Source: Cellvibrio mixtus subsp. mixtus J3-8 (GTDB lineage: Bacteria > Pseudomonadota > Gammaproteobacteria > Pseudomonadales > Cellvibrionaceae). Taken from it: DNA of 63,318 nt. Both the position numbers and the translations under genes were made by a program. The notes under the pieces were generated by a model, which saw only the letters and a program-made list of their open reading frames with translations, had not been told where the DNA came from and searched no databases. The first letter of the stretch is position 1, and each line of letters begins with the position of its first letter. Location: positions 1-63,318 of the forward strand of contig NZ_ALBT01000079.1 of assembly GCF_000766945.1 (NCBI RefSeq), written 5' to 3'. Shown here in pieces: positions 61,653-63,318 of this stretch.

Positions 61653-62993
61653 TTATTCCGCCAGTTTCTTTTCCAGATAATGGATGTTAACACCACCTTG
61701 ACGGAAAGCCTCATCGCGCACCAGCATTTGCTGCAGCGGGATATTGGTGCGAATGCCATCGACAATGGTTTCGTCCAGCGCATTGCGCATACGATTAAGG
61801 GCGATCTCGCGGGTATCACCGTAGGTAATAATTTTGGCGATCATCGAATCGTAGTTCGGCGGAACCGAGTAGCCATTGTACAGGTGCGAATCCACACGCA
61901 CGCCTAAACCGCCGGGAGCATGGAAACCTTTTACCAGGCCGGGGCAGGGCATAAAGGTTTTTGGGTCTTCAGCGTTGATGCGGCATTCAAAAGAGTGGCC
62001 ACGAATAATCACATCAGATTGCTTGATTGACAACGGCAAGCCGGAACAAACGCGGATTTGCTCCTTGATCAAATCAATACCGGTCACCATTTCCGATACC
62101 GGATGTTCCACCTGGATACGGGTGTTCATCTCAATAAAGTAGAAGCGGCCATCTTCGTACAAAAATTCAAATGTGCCGGCACCTTTATATTTGATATCGA
62201 TACACGCTTTTACGCAGGCGGCATAAGTTGCTTCGCGTACTTCTTGGGGAATACCGGGGGCGGGAGCTTCTTCCAATACTTTCTGGTGGCGGCGTTGCAG
62301 TGAGCAATCGCGGTCACCCAAATGGATTGCGCTACCCTGGCCGTCAGAAAGGATTTGCACTTCCACGTGACGCGGGTTTTGCAGGAATTTTTCCATGTAC
62401 ACAGTGCCATCGCCAAATGCTGCCTTGGCTTCGCCCTGGGTCACACGGATTGAGCTGATCAGAGCTGCTTCGGTATGGACAACGCGCATACCGCGACCGC
62501 CACCACCGGCTGCTGCCTTGATGATGATCGGATAGCCAATACGTTTGGCGATTGCATGGCACTCTTCCTCATCCTCAGGCAAAGGGCCATCGGAACCGGG
62601 AACGGTAGGAACACCTGCTTTTTTCATCGCTTTAATGGCTTCAACCTTATCGCCCATCATGCGGATGACATCCGGGTCCGGGCCGATAAAGGTGAAACCA
62701 CTTTTTTGTACGCGCTCGGCGAAATCCGCATTTTCTGCGAGGAAACCATAACCAGGGTGAACCGCTTGGGAATCGGTAATTTCCATCGCGGCGATAATCG
62801 CCGGCACATTCAAATAACTTTTTGGTGACGGGTTAGGGCCGATACATACCGACTCATCCGCCAGGCGCACGTGTTTCAAATCGCGGTCAATTTGCGAGTG
62901 GACAGCAACGGTTTTGATGCCCATCTCCTTACAGGCGCGCAGTACACGCAACGCGATTTCGCCGCGGTTGGCGATCAGAATTTTATCAAACAT
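61653..62993 (-). CDS. accC: biotin carboxylase subunit AccC
   Basis: AccC carboxylates the biotin on AccB in the first step of fatty acid synthesis. The 446-residue ATP-grasp enzyme has [29 protein letters not shown], the glycine-rich loop [50 protein letters not shown] and [15 protein letters not shown]. Shine-Dalgarno AGAGGA eight bases before the ATG. It follows accB after 26 bases. Confidence 0.97.
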   Translation of the reverse strand: MFDKILIANRGEIALRVLRACKEMGIKTVAVHSQIDRDLKHVRLADESVCIGPNPSPKSYLNVPAIIAAMEITDSQAVHPGYGFLAENADFAERVQKSGFTFIGPDPDVIRMMGDKVEAIKAMKKAGVPTVPGSDGPLPEDEEECHAIAKRIGYPIIIKAAAGGGGRGMRVVHTEAALISSIRVTQGEAKAAFGDGTVYMEKFLQNPRHVEVQILSDGQGSAIHLGDRDCSLQRRHQKVLEEAPAPGIPQEVREATYAACVKACIDIKYKGAGTFEFLYEDGRFYFIEMNTRIQVEHPVSEMVTGIDLIKEQIRVCSGLPLSIKQSDVIIRGHSFECRINAEDPKTFMPCPGLVKGFHAPGGLGVRVDSHLYNGYSVPPNYDSMIAKIITYGDTREIALNRMRNALDETIVDGIRTNIPLQQMLVRDEAFRQGGVNIHYLEKKLAE

Positions 62994-63019
62994 GGACCGA
63001 ATCCTCTGTTGGGTAGCGG

Positions 63020-63318
63020 TTAAACAATCGTTACCAGAGGTTGGTCGAATTCAACGGGGTTGCCGTCTTCCACCAGGATGGCTTCAATCACACCGGATTT
63101 ATCGGCTTCGATCTGGTTCATCATTTTCATCGCTTCAATGATGCAGATTACATCGCCTGCTTTTACGGATTTGCCTACTTCAATAAATGAAGGTGAGCCC
63201 GGGCTTGGTGAGCGGTAGAAGGTTCCGACCATTGGTGATTTCACTATATGGCCGGAAGATATGGGTGCTGCAGGTGCGGCGGCCGGGGCAGAAGCGGGTG
63301 CGGCTGTCGGGGCTGCGG
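63020..63318 (-). CDS. accB: biotin carboxyl carrier protein AccB (5' end outside window)
   Basis: The minus-strand frame is open to the right edge, so only the C-terminal part (about 99 codons) is present. It contains an Ala/Pro-rich linker and the biotinyl domain with the biotin-accepting lysine in [21 protein letters not shown] at 63244 is internal and should not be taken as start. accB precedes accC in the usual operon. Confidence 0.95.
   Translation of the reverse strand, partial: AAPTAAPASAPAAAPAAPISSGHIVKSPMVGTFYRSPSPGSPSFIEVGKSVKAGDVICIIEAMKMMNQIEADKSGVIEAILVEDGNPVEFDQPLVTIV

Noticed and set aside
1-63318. tRNA, rRNA, CRISPR array, phage integrase or attachment site
   Set aside because: None was recognised on either strand. 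The absence of tRNA is by eye only.

Overview
The window reads as chromosome of a Pseudomonas-related gammaproteobacterium, most likely the Cellvibrio group. The evidence is gene order shared with Pseudomonas (aspS-yebC-ruvC...ruvAB-ybgC-tolQRAB-pal-cpoB; accBC-prmA-DUF3426...dusB-fis-purH-purD) together with secreted lipoproteins that carry long poly-serine linkers, a habit of Cellvibrio and its relatives. This assignment is inference from gene content; there is no rRNA in the window.

Region 1 (1-5.0 kb) is accessory: the 3' end of an IS3-family element, an AT-rich exported protein followed in frame by a lysozyme-domain fragment, a Rid-family gene with a divergent TetR regulator and two clear operators, a small protein behind a long structured leader, and two spondin-domain exported proteins. 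Region 2 (5.0-26.4 kb) holds a two-component system, rlpA-like, greB, chaN-like, an S9 peptidase, tilS, an FG-GAP lipoprotein, a RoxA-like dihaem cytochrome, a QEGLA-motif protein, a Rieske protein, mtgA, an fmdB-type zinc ribbon, aspS, yebC and ruvC. Region 3 (26.4-37.2 kb) has putA with a COQ4-like gene wedged between ruvC and ruvAB, then the complete tol-pal operon.

Region 4 (37.1-37.7 kb) is the most interesting stretch: the minus strand has 22 GGA motifs in about 300 nt, ends in a hairpin plus U-run, and is preceded by a -10 element and a near-consensus GacA box. This is the architecture of a CsrB/RsmZ-type small RNA that sequesters CsrA/RsmA. A divergent exported metallopeptidase lies next to it.

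Region 5 (38.9-52.8 kb) contains an LpxR-like outer-membrane protein and a TetR regulator linked by three identical sites, yejK, a second Rid protein, pilU, a Pat-like acetyltransferase facing a histone-deacetylase-like gene, a two-gene secreted metzincin locus, a GH20 hexosaminidase and a FadL-type porin. Region 6 (52.9 kb to the end) is on the minus strand: purH-purD, dusB-fis, a solute-binding-like protein, a DUF3426 protein, prmA, accC and the start-truncated accB.

No tRNA, rRNA or CRISPR array was recognised. Gene starts were chosen by Shine-Dalgarno position and family N-termini, and in many cases differ from the longest open frame.
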